Positions 51,568 to 63,980 of a DNA stretch of 64,000 bases are shown here, piece by piece; position 1 is the stretch's first letter; every line of letters starts with the position of its first letter. Under the pieces are notes generated by a model, which was not told the origin of the DNA, made no database searches, and saw only the letters and a program-made list of their open reading frames with translations. The stretch is from Aphanomyces cochlioides. Its lineage: Eukaryota > Oomycota > Saprolegniomycetes > Saprolegniales > Verrucalvaceae. Where the stretch lies: the NCBI GenBank assembly GCA_019828595.1, contig JAHQRK010000032.1:186001-250000 (forward strand), written 5' to 3'. A program made the translations under genes and the position numbers.

Positions 51568-53305
51568 TTAGTCCTTGACGAAAGTCACCGACGGCCCAAG
51601 TGGAATTTGTGGCTTGCTTTCATTGAGACCCAACACTTGAATAAGGTTCGATTGAGCGCCGCGGTCCCAGTCCAAGGCGAATACACTCGGATCTGGCGTC
51701 GCTATCACGCGGCCTGAGTAGACACCGTATTTGAAGATGAGATCTTTGCTCTTGACGAAGAGCTCGAGTTGGCCGTAAAACTTAGGGGAAGACGAGGTAT
51801 GGTAAGTGCCAGCCAAGATTGTCTTGACGTTGTCAGGGATGGTCAATCCAGTATCAATGGGTTTGCCGTTAAAGTAGTGGTCGTCGCAAGGCGTGACAGG
51901 GTTCGAGTCTAGCGCAGCCAAAGCCTTTTTGAAGTTGCTCTTGAGAGAGTCGATGGGAACGTCCATGAATATTCCCAAGACGTAAGTCCGACTGAGGTAG
52001 ATGATCATACGACTCGAATATTTGCCACCAGCCCACTGAGAGTTTGAGAGCACGTTGATGCCAAGATTTTGCGCAGGGATGAAGCCATTGCGGGTTTTGA
52101 ACGCAGCCATGTCACCACCCTTGTCAAAGTAGTGTTGCCCGAACATGACGTCTCCAACAGTGTCGATTCCATAGCCAGCAGCGTAGACGCCGCCGTCGGG
52201 GTTGAATGTTTGACCAGTGACGATTGAAAGAGCCTGAGGGTTGACAGTTTGAACGACATGACCCGTGATCATATCCGAGACAAAAGCATCAGACGAGAAG
52301 ATGCCACGGCCTTTGTTAAGCAAGAAGATAGAAAACTTGGACAGATCGTCAGCCGTCGAGATCATCGAACCAGAAGAATCATAGTCATTCTTTGGGTTGA
52401 CTGCCACGATTGTCGAGTTGAGAAGGTTGTACGGTCCAATGACTTTGTCAAGGCAAGTATAGTGCCCAAATGACAGCTCTTGTGTCAGCGGCACTGCCAA
52501 ATGTACTGTTCATACCGAGCGGGACCCACAATGTCTTGCACAAGTAGTTGTACCAGGTTTGGTTGGTCACTGCTTCGAGAACTTGAGCGAGGACGATAAA
52601 ATTCATATTCGAGTACGCGTAGCCGGCCCGGAAGGGACGCTTTGGGGTATCGAGATATCCCAGGGCTTGGACAAGTTCCTTCTCTGATGAGTAGACTCCG
52701 TCTAGTGTGACAAAGTCTCCTTCATGATCTCCAAAGACGGAATTCATGGAAGCCAAGTCTCCAAGCGTCGTGTACTTTTGAGCATACTGTCCGTCAGCGC
52801 AAACCAAGGAAGGTGCGTCGTCACTGGATCATTCCATGACAATTTCTTCTCGTCGACCTACAAGCATGATGAAAGTAAGGCATTACAGATGACCAAACCA
52901 TACTAGTTTGACAATACCGAGCGCAATGAACGTTTTGGTGAGGGAATCAATTTGAAATTGTGTTTTCCCTGTGACAAAGCTTTCGCATTGCCAAACTAGA
53001 CACAACATCGTTAGGTCGTCTTTGGAATGCTCCACGACAAACCTCCTTGGTGCCAAATCCTTTTGAAATGATCGTGTCGTTCTTCCAGACGACCGACAAC
53101 GCCACTCCAGGAAGTTTAAAAGACTTGATTTGGTCTTGGACAAAGTCAATCGCAGCCTTCTTGTCGTCGAGACGCAACGTCGATCCATTGCAGCGGACAA
53201 TTGAAAAGCTTGAATGTCAAGAGGATTAGATCGAAAGATGGATCCACCAAGACACAAGGTAGCAAGTAGACCAAGCAGGAGAATGGAGCGAAGGGATGTC
53301 AACAT
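51568..53305 (-). pseudogene. serine beta-lactamase-like hydrolase, copy B, frameshifted
   Basis: The most complete copy. Signal peptide from ATG 53305; KLPGVALSVVWKNDTI; an intron at KE/FGNAK; catalytic SxxK in QIDSLTKTF; an intron after IVKL; YSN in GYAYSNMNF; and a C-terminal beta-barrel domain (FYGQLELFVK...YGVYSGRVIATPDPS) ending VTFVKD. Breaks: one base lost before VTGKTQ, one base lost in LTD(K)YAQK, and about 11 bases lost near 52485-52495 compared with copy A. The rest of the frame is open for 310 codons, so decay is recent. The family hydrolyses ester or amide bonds at a Ser activated by the SxxK Lys; secretion is predicted. Confidence 0.8.
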
Positions 53306-54253
53306 GAAAGCAAATTGAAAAATGAAAACCGTCACAACTTCTCGACAAATTCATCGGACGGCGACAAGGAGAGTTGCAAGACACAGTAAACAATGACCGC
53401 AAGTACTTCTCTAAAACAAAACGTGGTTGCAACCACAGTCTCTATCACTCAGTTCATGACTTCTTACTCACACCTGCTTGTGTCGTGCGTGTGAAAGGTG
53501 ACACGTCCCAGTAAACAATACACAAACATTTCATTGACTGCAATGAAAAGTTGGTTCGGTTGCAAAATCCATTTGTCGCATCCACGTCATGAACCACTCG
53601 TCCATCGAGATTCGCTTGTGTTGAAAGTTGTGAGCGCCTGAGGTTGAAATGGCGCTGTGTTGTGGATGGCTGCCACGTCATGTCAACGAAGTGCATCGCT
53701 ATTCCATGGCTTGTCATCACAGTGCCAGTCGACAGGAGACAGGCGATGCGCCTCTGCGTCGTCTGCGCCGTTGGATTGTTTCAAGTCGCCTCGGCTCACT
53801 AGTGGGTTCTCCATGACTGCAACACTTCGCGCACAGAAAAGAACTCTAAAGTCCGATGAGCTACTAGTATACGACCAGGTTTAGTCAGAGTAAACCATCC
53901 ACATACACCTGAGTCTATGAACAATCAAGCTTTCATGAGTACATAAAGCATCCTTACAAGGTCTCGTCGGTTTAGATTTTCTCGCTAGTTTCTACGACTG
54001 CCAAGTAGTCCATGGGTGAAACTTGCAAAGTTGTGCAATCACGACTGGCTTAACGTGTCGTATTCTATCGGGTTGTCATGTAACCCGATGTTTGAGGCAT
54101 CGAGTGTTTCTCTCAGTGTCGAGCATGGTCTCGTACTCTGTAGCGGCTTCGAAGGCAAGGAAACAAAAACTCTCATAGTGGTCTAGTGGTCATGACATGG
54201 ATTATTCATGACAACGCAGGAAGTATTTTTCGCTCTGTGCTGAAGTGCTCGAC
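53306..54253. other. flank between hydrolase copies B and C
   Basis: The first 150 bp duplicate the flank of copy A. Beyond that no gene is supported. Confidence 0.45.
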
Positions 54254-55592
54254 TTATTCCTTGGTAAAAATCAACGACTGGCCAAATGGAATTTGCGGCT
54301 TGCTTTCGTTGAGGCCCAACACTTGAAGGACAGTTGTGCGCGCTCCACGGTTCCAATCTACGACAAAGAAACTTGGATCTGGCGTCGCGATCATGCAGCC
54401 CGAGTAGACGCCATATTGGGATTTGATTTCTTGACCATCAGGAGAGATTTCAAGTTGGCCGTAAAACTTGGAGGACGTGGTTGCATGAGTAGTACGTGCC
54501 AACCAGGATGGTCTTGATATTGTCTGGAATGGTCAATCCGCTGTCTACTGGCTTTCCATTAAAGTAGTGCTCGTCGCAAGGCACGGCAGGCAGCTAGTCA
54601 AGGTACGACACAACGTTGCGAAAGTTGCTCCTGAGAGAGTCGATGGGAACATCCATGAAGATTCCCAAAATGAACGAGCGCATGAGATCAATGACGAAAT
54701 AGCTTGGTTGTTTGCCACCAGCCGACGAGCATTAGAGAGCAAAGTCACCCCAAGACGTCGAGAAGGGATGAAACCATTGCGGGTTTTGCACACGAGGCTG
54801 TCGCCACCCTTGTCAAAGTAGTGCTGTCCGAACATGACATCCCCGACGGTGTCAAAACCATAACCAGCAGAGTAGGCGCCGCCATCGGGATTCAAAGTTT
54901 GACCCGTCAAGACTGGAGGAATCTGTGGGCTCACAGGTCGAATAACATGGCCAGTGATCATGTCAGCGACGATAGCATCAGCCGAGAAGATGCCTCGGCC
55001 TTTGTTTAGCAAGAAGCGTGAAAACTTGGAGAGGTCGTCGGCCGTTGAGATGATCGACCCACCAGTGAAGTAGTCGTTCTTTGGACTGAGTGCCACATTC
55101 GTCGAGTTGAGGAGATTGTACGGTCCGATAACTTTGTCAAGGCATGCAAAGTGCCCGAATGTCAATTCTTGACGTGTTGGAGTGTCGGCGGCACGACCAA
55201 ACGTATTGTTCATCCCAAGTGGAGTCCAAATGGTCTTGCGCAAGTAGTCGTACCAAGTCTGGTTGGTCACAGCTTCGACAACTTGACCGAGGATGATAAA
55301 ATTTATGTTGGAGTAGGCGTAGCCGGCCCGGAATGGACGTGTTGGGGTTCAAGATATCCCACGGCTTGGACAAGTTCCTTCTCTGATGAGTGGACACCAA
55401 CAATCCAGGCATTGTCACCTTCATAAGCGTCAAAAACAGAGTCCATCGAGGCCAAATCTCCAAGCGTCGTGTACTTTTGAGCATACTTGTCCGTCAGCGC
55501 AAACCAGGGAAGGTGCGTCACCACTGGATCATTCCACGACATTTTCTTCTCGTCAACCTACGGCCGAATGTAATCCAGACATTGGCTGACCA

Positions 55593-55860
55593 TGTAGGGT
55601 AGTTGGTAAGGTCAGAGGAAGATGAGAAGTGAGTTAGATTGGCCAGCTTAGAGTTAAATCTATAAACTAAACAATACGGTATAGTTTTCGGTATACACTC
55701 GGCACGGCTAAGGAATAATCTTCTGAGGGCCGTACACTCCCTGAGAACACACGTGCCTCTGGCCAATCTCAACTTAGTCAGACGGTGTCGTCAGCGTTGG
55801 ACACGCTTGACTCGACACCCGTCTTGCCAGGCGACAACTATTAACCATTACTTTATTACA
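55593..55860 (-). repeat. 3' LTR of retrotransposon 2
   Basis: 268 bp; on the element strand begins TGTAATAAAG and ends ACTACCCTACA. Confidence 0.9.
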
Positions 55861-55887
55861 TTCTGCCCCCGTTGTCGCCCTGGCGGC

Positions 55888-58800
55888 TTAATTTCTTCGC
55901 TTGAGGTCTTCGAGCAGCTTCTTGAAATGCGAAACATGTTTGATGTCTCGCTCCAGCTCCCACGTAGCTTCGTGTTCAGGCAACCCATGCCACTTAACCA
56001 AATATTCTTTCTTACGATTAAACTGTCTTTGCTTCAGCAGGGCTTCTACGATGTAGAGCTCATTCCCTTCGTCATCGAGAATGATAGGCGTGGCTTTGGG
56101 GATCGGTCGGCCTTGAAATCGCGCGGGGTTTGGAACGTGGTGCTTCAGTCGATCAACGTTAAAGACGTCGTGAAGTCGACTCATGCTCTTGGGCAGTTCA
56201 AGCCTCATGGCATTGGAATTAATTACTTCGATTATCTTAAATGGCCCAATGTAGCGCGGAACAAGCTTTGCCTTTTCCGCCTGGCTAGCTACTTTGGCAT
56301 GCTTCAACGGGATGTTTCGTACAGCTAACAGAACAAAGTCGCCTTCTTTAAAGTTTACATTGGCTCGTCTTCTATCGTAGTACTCCTTTTGTCTAGCTTG
56401 AGCCTTCTCTAGGTTCTCCAAGGCCATCTTGACAAGTTCTTTGCGACGCTCGGCAAAGTTCTTGGCATACTCGTTCAGTGTCTCGATGTCGATCAACACT
56501 GGATTGCGTAGCTTCCTTCCAGTATCGACTTCGAATGGATTAAACCAGTAGACGTCTGTATTAAGCCTTGGTGGGCATACTCTATGGTGCCTAAGTGCTC
56601 ACTCCAGTCATGGCCCAAGTAGGACACTTGACATCTCAACGCGTCTTCGAGCGTTCTGTTCTGTCGCTCGGTTGCTCCATCGCTTTGAGCTCTGCCAGCA
56701 GTAGTCATGAAATGCTTAACTCCCATTATCTTCATTAACTCCTGCCAAAACTGGCTGGTGAACTTTGGATCGCGATCGCTGATGATCACAGCAGGTAGGC
56801 CGTGATTGCGAACGACTGTGTCGAAGAACTCCTTGGCTGCTTGCGGTGCGGCTACGTTTGACACCGTGGCGCAGTACTTGGGACGCTTTGAAGTCTTGGC
56901 AACGCATGTCATGATCGCATCTTTGCCGTTCGAGACAGGCAAACCGGTGATCCAGTCGACGGACACTGTGTGCCAACACTCATCAGGAGACTTGATGGGA
57001 ATCATGTGTCCATTAGCATTAGCACTACTAGACTTGTATCTTGCACACTTCTCGCATGTGGCGACATAAAGCTTCACGTCGTCTTCTAGACCCTTCCAGT
57101 AGTACCTTTGCGCAATGTGAAGCTGCGTTCGACGGGCACCAGGGTGAGCTGCGGTGCTCGTGTCATGACTTTGCGAGATAATCTCGCACTTGAGTTCATC
57201 ATCGTCGGGAACGCAGAGTCTCCACACTTGATCCTTAGACTACACAAGGTAAAGATTGTCCTTCTTTATGTACTTAGAGCTATCGTAGTACTCGTTGCTC
57301 TTGGCATAAGCTCGCTCGAACCGCTTGACTAAGTCGTCGTTCATCTTGACTGTGCTATACGACACTTCTTCCGCGTGGTTGATGGCTATGTGTTGTGGAA
57401 CCTCGACTTCGAGTAGCTTTGACTCCGTCTCCTCCCCCCGAGAAGGCGAGTCAGTCATCAACGCAAGTGTACGCATGTCAATAGATCGCAGAGTCGCGAC
57501 GCGCTCAGTCCATGAGTGGATGCCGCGATAGCGGTTGTAGCACGAAGCATCGCAGTGATGAACAGCGCAAGTGTTAACTTGAGCGCTGGACCGAGGTGGT
57601 CGAGAGAGAGCATCAGCTACAACGTTCATCTTGCCTGGTCGATGATGTAGTGCGAAATCAAAACTTCCAAAGAAGTCAAGCCATCGTGTTAGCTTAGCGG
57701 TTAAGACTGGAGTCTTCAGAAACCACTGACATGTCGAGTTGTCGGTGAAGACATCAAAATGCGAACCGTAGACATAAGGTCTCCATTTGGTTAACGCTAA
57801 CTTGATCGCATACAACTCCTTCTCGTGTGATGGCCAATTTCGCTCGGTATCGCCCAATTTCTTTGACAAGAACGCGACTGGGCGGTCGTTGCCATCATCG
57901 TCTTGCTGGGAAAGTACTGCTCCGCAGCAATAGCCTGAAGCGTCGGTCGTGATCATGAAGGGCTTGTCGAAGTTTGGTAGTTGAAGAACTGGAGCTTGCT
58001 GTAGGGCTGTTTTGATGGTCAGGAAGGCTTTCTCCTGGCGATCACTCCAAGTCCAGGCAACACTGTCTTTCGCTAGATCGCTCATAGGCAACACAAGATT
58101 GGCATAGTTAGCTATGAATTTACGATAGTAACCAGCCATCCCGAGAAAACTCAACAGCTCCTTGCGATTAGTGGGAGATGACCACTTCTCGATCGCTCGA
58201 ACTTTGTTGCTGTCGACTTGCAAGCCTTCAGCAGAGATCGTGTCACCCAAAAAGGCGACTTTGGGCACCGCAAACGCGCATTTCTCCATCCTTGCATACA
58301 GCTTCTCCTTGCGTAACACTTCGAGAACACAACGCAAATGGTTGATATGTTCATTAAGATGCTTAGAGTGCACGCAGATGTCATCTAAGTAGACGACTAC
58401 AAAGGGGAACTTGTCGAAAAGAGATCGCAGAAGTCTTGACCAGATGCCTGGCATGCCTGCCAGTCCCATCGGCGCAACACACCACTGCAAAATCTCCTTG
58501 TGCGTTCGGAAGGCAGTGTACTTTCGAGCATGGGGCTCGACCAGCATTTGGTGGTATCCTGACGCAAGATCGATCTTCGTGAACACTGTACAACCATGCA
58601 TGTTGTTGAACAGGTCTTCAATGTTGGGCAGCGGAATCTTGGGGATTTCCGTCTGTGAGTTGACATGGCGGTAGTCAAGCACCCAGCGTATAGGCGTGTT
58701 GGGCGTCGCAGTCTTTAGCCACACTTGTCGCGAAGGTAGCTTGCCGTTCTCGTCCTTCTTGGGTACGCCAAAGATATTGGAAACCCAGTCGCTCGTTGAC

Positions 58801-60581
58801 AATTCAACCCAACCTTTCTTTTTCAAGTTATCTACGAACTTGTCTAACGCCGCTTGCTCAACCTTAGCTAGACGGAAGGGAGCTCGGTTCTGTGGCTTCG
58901 CATCGGGCTTCAACTGCAGATCGAACTGCACGGCACGCTTGGGAGGCAACTTATCAGGCGGCTCGGCAGGAAACACGTCCTTGAACTCTTCCAGCAGTTC
59001 AACGATCTCTGGAAGCTTAGGCAGAGGCTGAGGATCGAAATGACAAAGCTTTATTATCCATCCAGGCACGCTAGTCGAGACGGTATTGACTTCTACTTCA
59101 TCGTCTATCGACTCAATTTCATGCTTGCGCCAATTGATGACTGGATTGAACTTCCTGAACGACGGTTGGCCCAGTATCACATCAAACGCCTTGTCTTTGA
59201 GATCCCATTCGGTCATCACTGTGTCCTTGAACGTGAAGAAGTCAACGTGGATCGTCTCCTTCACTTCTTTCGTCTGCGTCTCCTGCGAGAGCACGCCATC
59301 ATAGCCCGCAATTCGCACGTTCTTCATTCTCATGACGTTCTTGCTGAGTCCGAGTCGGCACAACGAGTTGGTCGCTCCTGAGTCAATGAGCACCTTCACA
59401 ACTTTGCCGTTCATTACGCCAGACTTAATCATCAACGCTTCGTTCTTCATATCCCGCGACCTCGCTGTCGCATGCGCCACTTGTCTTGCTTCTACTTCAG
59501 GCGCTATTGCACTTGCATCCGCGTCAACCTCATCAACACAACCAAAGGTGATGTATTCAACGTCCTCTGGACTTAACTCTTCTCGCACTTCGACATTGTT
59601 CTGTCGGCTCGGGGGCGGTTGCCCTGACACTCGTCGCTTTGGCTTTCGGCACTCTGACGCAATGTGCCCGATCTTCTGGCAGTTGTAGCAGCGAAGCTTG
59701 CTGCGGTCCTTCTTGTGTTCACGCCTCACATGGAGGTTGTCGACCTCCATGTCGTCAGGCTCACGCTGTTCGCTTCGTGGAGGTGGTCTCTTCTCATGAC
59801 GCTCGCGATCTCGATCAAATCTCTTGGCTCGAAATGGTCTTTCCGACTTGCCCACTATGCCCAGTGACACTGCATGTGCACGCTCATACTCCAACGCCGC
59901 CTTGATGGCAGACGACAACGTTTGACATTGTCTGTACTTGACCTCTTCGCGCGTCTTTAGTCGCAAGCTGCGCGTGAAGAAGGTCACCTTGTCCAACTCA
60001 GACATGTCACGCACTTCAGTACAAATACGACGGAACTTCTCGATGTATTCAAGTAGATCCTTACAGTTCTTCTGCTGGAGTGAAAACAACTTGTCGCGCA
60101 GGCGCTCTTGCAGGTCGTCAGGCTCGAACTCCTTGCGTAGGGCTTTCTCGAAGTCAACGAGGGTATTAAGGCCACTACCCCCTTTATGTGACGCCAACTC
60201 TTGGTACCATGCCGCCGCTTGGCCTTTGAGATTGGCGACCACCATGGCCAGACACCTCGCTTCGACTTCCTTGTCTTCCACATAGTTCAAGTTCTTCGCC
60301 TTGAAAAAGGTCTCAACACGGTGAATTTAAAGGCCAATACTTTCATTAATGCGCCCGTGGTAACTAGGCATAGACAGTCCTTCTACTCGCCGCTCTGTGT
60401 CGCGTTGCACCGGAGGAGGTGCCGCTTGTGCTTGCTCTTGCTGCTTAAGCAAGCGTTCTTGAAGTACTTGCTGATTCTCAACAAGTCGTTCTTGGGTTTG
60501 GGTTTGTGTCTGCAGCAGCTGATTGATTTGCTGCTGCTGCTGTTCCATCGTCGCAAATAACCTCATAAAGAACTCTTCCAT
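55888..60581 (-). pseudogene. gag-pol of retrotransposon 2 (two stops, one frameshift)
   Basis: From ATG 60581: a Gln-rich coiled N-terminus, in-frame TAA at 60327-60329, then gag (WYQELASHKGG), a CCHC knuckle (CYNCQKIGHIASEC) and a protease (VLIDSGATNSL). RT (RWVLDYRHVNSQT, active site VVYLDDICVHS) and RNase H (MITTDASGYCCGAV) follow. An in-frame TAG at 57240-57242 precedes the integrase HHCC module (HPGARRTQLH...CEKCARYK) and catalytic D, D and E (VSVDWITGLP, IISDRDPKF, SDGATERQNR). A one-base shift near 56555 leads to the C-terminal GPF-like region (VPRYIGPFKI) and chromodomain (YIVEALLKQRQFNRKKEYLV, then KWHGLPEHEATWE). Otherwise open throughout. Confidence 0.9.
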
Positions 60582-60739
60582 GTTTTCTTATTATCTTCCT
60601 TTTTTCTGGTCTTGACTTCTTAATTTGTTCTTGAAATGTTTCTTAAATGCTTCTCTTTTGTTCTTTTTGTCTTCTTTTTTCTTCTTTTTATTTCTTTTTT
60701 TGTCTTGAAAATGTCATTTTTTGTATGGAAATGTGTTCT

Positions 60740-61147
60740 TTACAGGTTAGCTAAGTACTCGGACGCTTCTGATTGGACGTCGGTCTTTGGCTTTTCTTCC
60801 TTGGGTTTAGGTTTGTAGTCGAGGAGGGCGTCGATTTCTTCGCCAATTAGTTCGCTCAAAATTTTTAAGTGAGTTTGAACGTCGACTAATTTGTCCGAAA
60901 TGTACTTGGCGCGATTCGAGTACTTTCGCGGTTCTTCGAGACGACGGGTGAACCCGTTGGCGACGCGGACGAGGTTGGAGATCTTGTTGTCGAGGCTTGA
61001 TCGGATTTCGTCGAGGTCCTTGATTTGATCCGCCTCCAAATAATGAATTTTACTAAAACTCGCTTTAAACCTACTCTTTTCTACTCTACTCTTGTCGCCT
61101 TGGTCGCTCGCCTTGCACTTCTTGTTCGCCTTGGTCGCTGTCTTCAT
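60740..61147 (-). CDS. extra sense ORF upstream of gag in retrotransposon 2
   Basis: ATG 61147 opens 135 codons (frame open to 61228) between the 5' LTR and gag. The Lys-rich start (MKTATKANKKCKASD) is followed by a helical region (DLDEIRSSLDNKISNLVRV, then LKILSELIGEEIDALLDY) and a Lys/Glu tail. It lies on the element's coding strand, 159 bp before the gag start. No family recognised. It may be an accessory or gag-related protein, or a segment acquired by the element. Confidence 0.45.
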   Translation of the reverse strand: MKTATKANKKCKASDQGDKSRVEKSRFKASFSKIHYLEADQIKDLDEIRSSLDNKISNLVRVANGFTRRLEEPRKYSNRAKYISDKLVDVQTHLKILSELIGEEIDALLDYKPKPKEEKPKTDVQSEASEYLANL

Positions 61148-61386
61148 ACACGACACGGTCTTTCGCTTGCACCAGATGTAAGAACCCAAGACTCGAGACT
61201 CCACCCAAGCAGGCTCTAGGATGCCCACAGCGCGGGGGAATGCAGCGGACAGGCTCGAACGCTAGTGTTCGCGTAGATCTAACACTGGTCGCCTGGACGG
61301 TCAAAGATGAGCCGTCGCGTGAACCAGATAAGATAACCCCTTCAACCCTCGAGCTATGCCTCCGGGTCTAGAGTCCTTGGTGTCGT

Positions 61387-61404
61387 GAACCACAAGTGCT
61401 ACCA
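61387..61404 (-). promoter_or_regulatory. tRNA primer-binding site of retrotransposon 2
   Basis: On the element strand TGGTAGCACTTGTGGTTC starts 2 nt after the 5' LTR. Its complement ends CCA and has a T-arm-like GAACC, as in a tRNA 3' end. The tRNA species is not identified. Confidence 0.6.
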
Positions 61405-61406
61405 AC

Positions 61407-61674
61407 TGTAGGGTAGTTGGTAAGGTCAGAGGAAGATGAGAAGTGAGTTAGATTAGCCAGCTTAGAGTTAAATCTATAAACTAAACAATACGGTATAGTT
61501 TTCGGTATACACTCGGCACGGCTAAGGAATAATCTTCTGAGGGCCGTACACTCCCTGAGAACACACGTACCTCTGGCCAATCTCAACTTAGTCAGACGGT
61601 GTCGTCAGCGTTGGACACGCTTGACTCGACACCCGTCTTGCCAGGCGACAACTATTAACCATTACTTTATTACA
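61407..61674 (-). repeat. 5' LTR of retrotransposon 2
   Basis: 268 bp, near-identical to 55593-55860. Confidence 0.9.
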
Positions 61675-61915
61675 GACCACGCCATACCAGTTTGGCAACG
61701 CCGAGAGCAATGAACGTTTTCGTGAGCGAACCAATTTGGAATTGCGTTTTCCCCGTGACGGATGCCTTTGAATTGCCGTACTAGACATCAAACGATCATG
61801 TGAGATGAAGATGGCGACGAGAAACCTCCTTGGTGCCAAATCCCTTGGAAAGAATCGTCTCATCCTTCAACCGAGAGCACCATGCCTGGAAACTTGAAAA
61901 TCTTCATTTGGTCTT

Positions 61916-62129
61916 TGTTGCGTCTCCCGCTTCTTCTTGGCTTTCGGCCACGGGAACCTTCGTCAAGGCGAGCAAAATCAACACTGTTATCGGTAGTTAA
62001 AGTGAGGCCACGTGGCAACCCCCTCTAGGTTACAATAAAGTGCGTCCCCACTAGGTCTCCTACACAATCCTACACACAGCAATGGGGTGAACTCTTGCGA
62101 ACCCCATTTGCCTCTGTCACAACAGAACA
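61916..62129 (-). repeat. 3' LTR of retrotransposon 3
   Basis: 214 bp; on the element strand begins TGTTCTGTTGTG and ends GACGCAACA. Confidence 0.82.
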
Positions 62130-62137
62130 CTTCCCCC

Positions 62138-63980
62138 CTAAGGGAGACCTAGGCTTTCAGCGAGAGCAGCCACATCGTCATCATCAAGGTTGGCCTCAAC
62201 CCACTTCCGGAACACGATCGGTATATCGTCAAGCAAGGTCACCGCCGGTTCCCATGAAGACTCCTCGTCCTCAAGACCCAGCCACTTCACGAGGACTTGA
62301 TGCTGGCCGTCCACACAGCGCGCGCCGTCCAGTCTTTCAACGTGAAAACCTCCGTCCCCAAATGCGATTTGAGCCTCCAGGTCCTCCGTCACATCACGAC
62401 CACCCTCATGGTACATCTTTAGGCGGCACGCGTGGTGTGTGGACATCTCAAAAGGCGGAACAAGCTGTTGAACTTCCACAACGTGGTCAGTGATGACCCT
62501 TGTAACTTGATATGATCCACGCCAGTATAACGCAAGCTTTGTAGGTTTCTGGACAACACTTCTCACGAGGACAAAATCGCCAACGGAGAACCCAGTGAAC
62601 TTGACTTGCGCTTTTCGATCTCGCCGCCCTCGTGCCTGCTGTCGAAGTTTGTCACTGTGGCGGGCAACGTCACGGTGTAGATTCTCCAGCGCGTCTTTTA
62701 ACTCATCAATATGCTTGAGTCGGGCTCCATGTAACCATTCTACAGCATGAACTTCTTTCGTAATCGGGTGAACAAACCCTGCCATCGGGGTCTTGGCGGG
62801 CAAACCAGTAAAAACAGTAATTGGAGTGACTCCACGAAGGCGGTTAGATGGTTGGTGGTTCAACGCCCCCTGCACCATCGGTATAACCAGCGGCCATTCA
62901 TCAGCATGCAACTTCATCTCACTGAGGAGCGCCTTGGTCGTTCGAAGAACAAGACGGTTCACAACCTCCACAGTGCCGTTGGCCCAGGGGCTATAAGCTG
63001 TTGTTATATGGTGGTGGGCACCAAACAATTTCCGTATCTTCTCCACAACCTCATTCTTAAAGTGGGAGCCGCCATCAGATACCCATGTGTCTACACAACC
63101 AAATGTTGTGAACCATTGCATGAGGGCCTTGGCTGTAGCCGCCGCATCGGCGGATTCGGACGCGTAGAGATGAATGAATCCACTCATATCATCCTTCACT
63201 ACCAGGATGTCCTTCAATCCACTTTTTGACTTGGGCATGGCTAACCAGTCGAAGTGTATCAACTCATTTGGCTTCTCTGCATGAAGCGCAGAGCCCAGAG
63301 GCCTTGGAATCATCTCGCCATCGACGCACATGCAATGCAGTCAGGCACGCACGAACGCTTCAACGTCGGAACTGAGTGATTTCCAAACAAACTTGTCAGA
63401 AACCGATTTGACAGTTGCGGCTATACGACGGTGGCCACTAGCACCTTGATGAGCGACAATGCACAGCTGCTGCTGCAAGTCTACAGCTGTGTCGGGGATC
63501 CATATGCGGTCATTTGGGTCCACAAAAAGACAACACTGTCCTCCCAAACTACACCAGAGGGTGTCTCCTCTCCCCCTCCATCGCCAAACGCTGGGCTTCG
63601 GTAATTGTAGCGGCTGTTGGCCACTCAAAGTCAGGCTGTTGGAGGGGCGAGACCACTTGGATGAGTCGACGCACCCGTAAAGCAGGCATATCCACAGGAG
63701 TTGATCCCCAACGACTCAATAAGTCACCCCACACATTGGCTTCACCGGGCAAGCACTCGATTGAATAAGGAAACGTTGACATGACGAGCGACCACCTATG
63801 TAGCTTGTCAGCTTGGTATTTCGCTAGGTTGGTGTTGGATCCACAAGGGTTAAAGATGTAAATTAGATTGCGGTGATCTGTGAACAAGCGGAATCCACCA
63901 GGGCGGACGATCAAGTAATCCAACGTCTTGCACGACTGCATCATTGCAAAGGCTTCCTTTTCAACAATTGGCCAGCGCAA
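62138..63980 (-). pseudogene. pol of retrotransposon 3: RNase H, integrase, chromodomain (broken)
   Basis: RNase H end (63980-63549; RWPIVEKEAFAMMQS, LFTDHRNLIYIF) is followed by a frameshift near 63550-63630. The integrase frame 63628-62138 then has one in-frame TGA at about 63338-63340. It replaces a Cys of the HHCC zinc module (FVRA-stop-LHCMC versus ACLHCLC in element 1). Catalytic residues are seen: HFDWLAM, VSDGGSHF and NGTVEVVNR. The GPY/F-like region and a C-terminal chromodomain (FHVERLDG...VLVKWLGLEDEESSWEP) are complete. The frame ends LAESLGLP just before the LTR. Confidence 0.87.

Larger units (their letters stand above)
55593..61674 (-). mobile_element. Ty3/gypsy chromodomain LTR retrotransposon 2, full length (6082 bp)
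   Basis: LTRs 55593-55860 and 61407-61674 (268 bp each) differ at two positions seen (GATTGGCC/GATTAGCC and CACGTGCC/CACGTACC). A 5-bp target duplication GACCA flanks them (55588-55592, 61675-61679). A primer-binding site lies 2 nt inside the 5' LTR and a purine tract (GGGGGCAGAA) just before the 3' LTR. Order on the - strand: LTR, extra ORF, gag, protease, RT, RNase H, integrase, chromodomain, LTR. Confidence 0.93.
54254..61915 (-). pseudogene. serine beta-lactamase-like hydrolase, copy C, split by two retrotransposons
   Basis: 3' parts are at 54254-55590 and the preceding exon at 61680-61915; the segments belong together once retrotransposon 2 (55593-61674) is removed. It lies in the intron that follows the SxxK exon (KLV-type donor GTATGG). 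The SxxK motif (QIGSLTKTF) is intact, as is FGTKE/YGNSKAS. A frameshift precedes it (LSVEG then stop). Others occur at YLEPQHVHS (one base lost) and after SGATFATL. A second LTR element (from 61916) cuts the exon near the KSFK-like segment, so the signal peptide lies beyond the window. Confidence 0.82.

Noticed and set aside
55518..55772. Frame starting MRLARGTCVLRECTAL, repeated at 61368-61586
   Set aside because: It lies within the two LTRs of retrotransposon 2 and appears twice only because the LTR is repeated.
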